From NCBI GenBank assembly GCA_947175465.1, contig CAMWMY010000005.1, positions 1 through 16,899 on the forward strand: a stretch of DNA of 16,899 nt, in the 5' to 3' direction. Position 1 is the stretch's first letter. Every line of letters starts with the position of its first letter. Below are positions 16,830 to 16,899 of the stretch, piece by piece. The stretch comes from an uncultured Erysipelotrichaceae bacterium (lineage in GTDB: Bacteria > Bacillota_I > Bacilli_A > Erysipelotrichales > Erysipelotrichaceae). The translations under genes and the position numbers were made by a program. The notes below the pieces were generated by a model that was not told the DNA's origin, did no database searches, and saw only the letters and a program-made list of their open reading frames with translations.

Positions 16830-16899
16830 TTTTATAAAGATAGAATAATACTTGATAAAACTACTATTTTTATAATAAAATGATACTATAATAATACTA
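16830..16899 (+). other. AT-rich region after the operon, nothing firm
   Basis: No gene is visible. TTGATA (16852-16857) and TATAAT at 16871-16876 and 16887-16892 could belong to a promoter for the next gene, but the spacers of 13 and 29 nt are wrong, so I do not call one. Confidence 0.3.

Noticed and set aside
1..16899. Mobile element, CRISPR array, tRNA, rRNA or defence system
   Set aside because: I found no transposase, regularly spaced repeats, tRNA-like folds or unknown gene cassette; the cluster is standard core genome.

Overview
The window is the S10-spc-alpha ribosomal protein supercluster of a low-GC Gram-positive bacterium (Bacillota), preceded by one gene for a cell-wall-anchored surface protein. 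The gene order, the GGAGG ribosome binding sites, the zinc-type S14 and L36 and the four-cysteine adenylate kinase all point to Bacillota. The missing rpmD and the complete absence of UGA stop codons hint at a lineage near the Mollicutes, such as an Erysipelotrichia-like gut bacterium. That placement is inference.

Positions 1-190 are extremely AT-rich, with long T and A homopolymers and then a promoter region. Positions 191-2233 encode a 680-residue surface protein: signal peptide, an acidic region, an EF-hand-like motif, leucine-rich repeats, three 81-residue Rib-like repeats, a Pro-rich linker and a VQTGD sorting signal. A hairpin terminator follows at 2239-2267.

Positions 2268-2554 hold an A-rich upstream region, a strong extended -10 promoter (2401-2429) and a structured leader of about 120 nt that probably regulates the ribosomal operon.

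Positions 2555-16792 carry 29 tightly packed genes, all on the + strand. The S10 part is rpsJ-rplC-rplD-rplW-rplB-rpsS-rplV-rpsC-rplP-rpmC-rpsQ. The spc part is rplN-rplX-rplE-rpsN-rpsH-rplF-rplR-rpsE-rplO-secY, without rpmD. The alpha part is adk-map-infA-rpmJ-rpsM-rpsK-rpoA-rplQ. The longest internal gap is 57 nt (rplW-rplB, with a hairpin), and three junctions overlap as TAATG. I see no internal terminator, so one long transcript ending at the terminator 16802-16829 is likely. The products build both ribosomal subunits, the transcription enzyme (alpha subunit), the secretion channel, initiation factor 1, N-terminal methionine removal and AMP recycling, so growth functions are co-expressed.

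I found no mobile element, CRISPR array, tRNA or rRNA. Most of the window is ordinary core genome. The points worth a second look are the UGA avoidance, the rpmD loss, the diverged loop of L3, the leader RNA, the rplW-rplB hairpin and the sorting signal of the surface protein.
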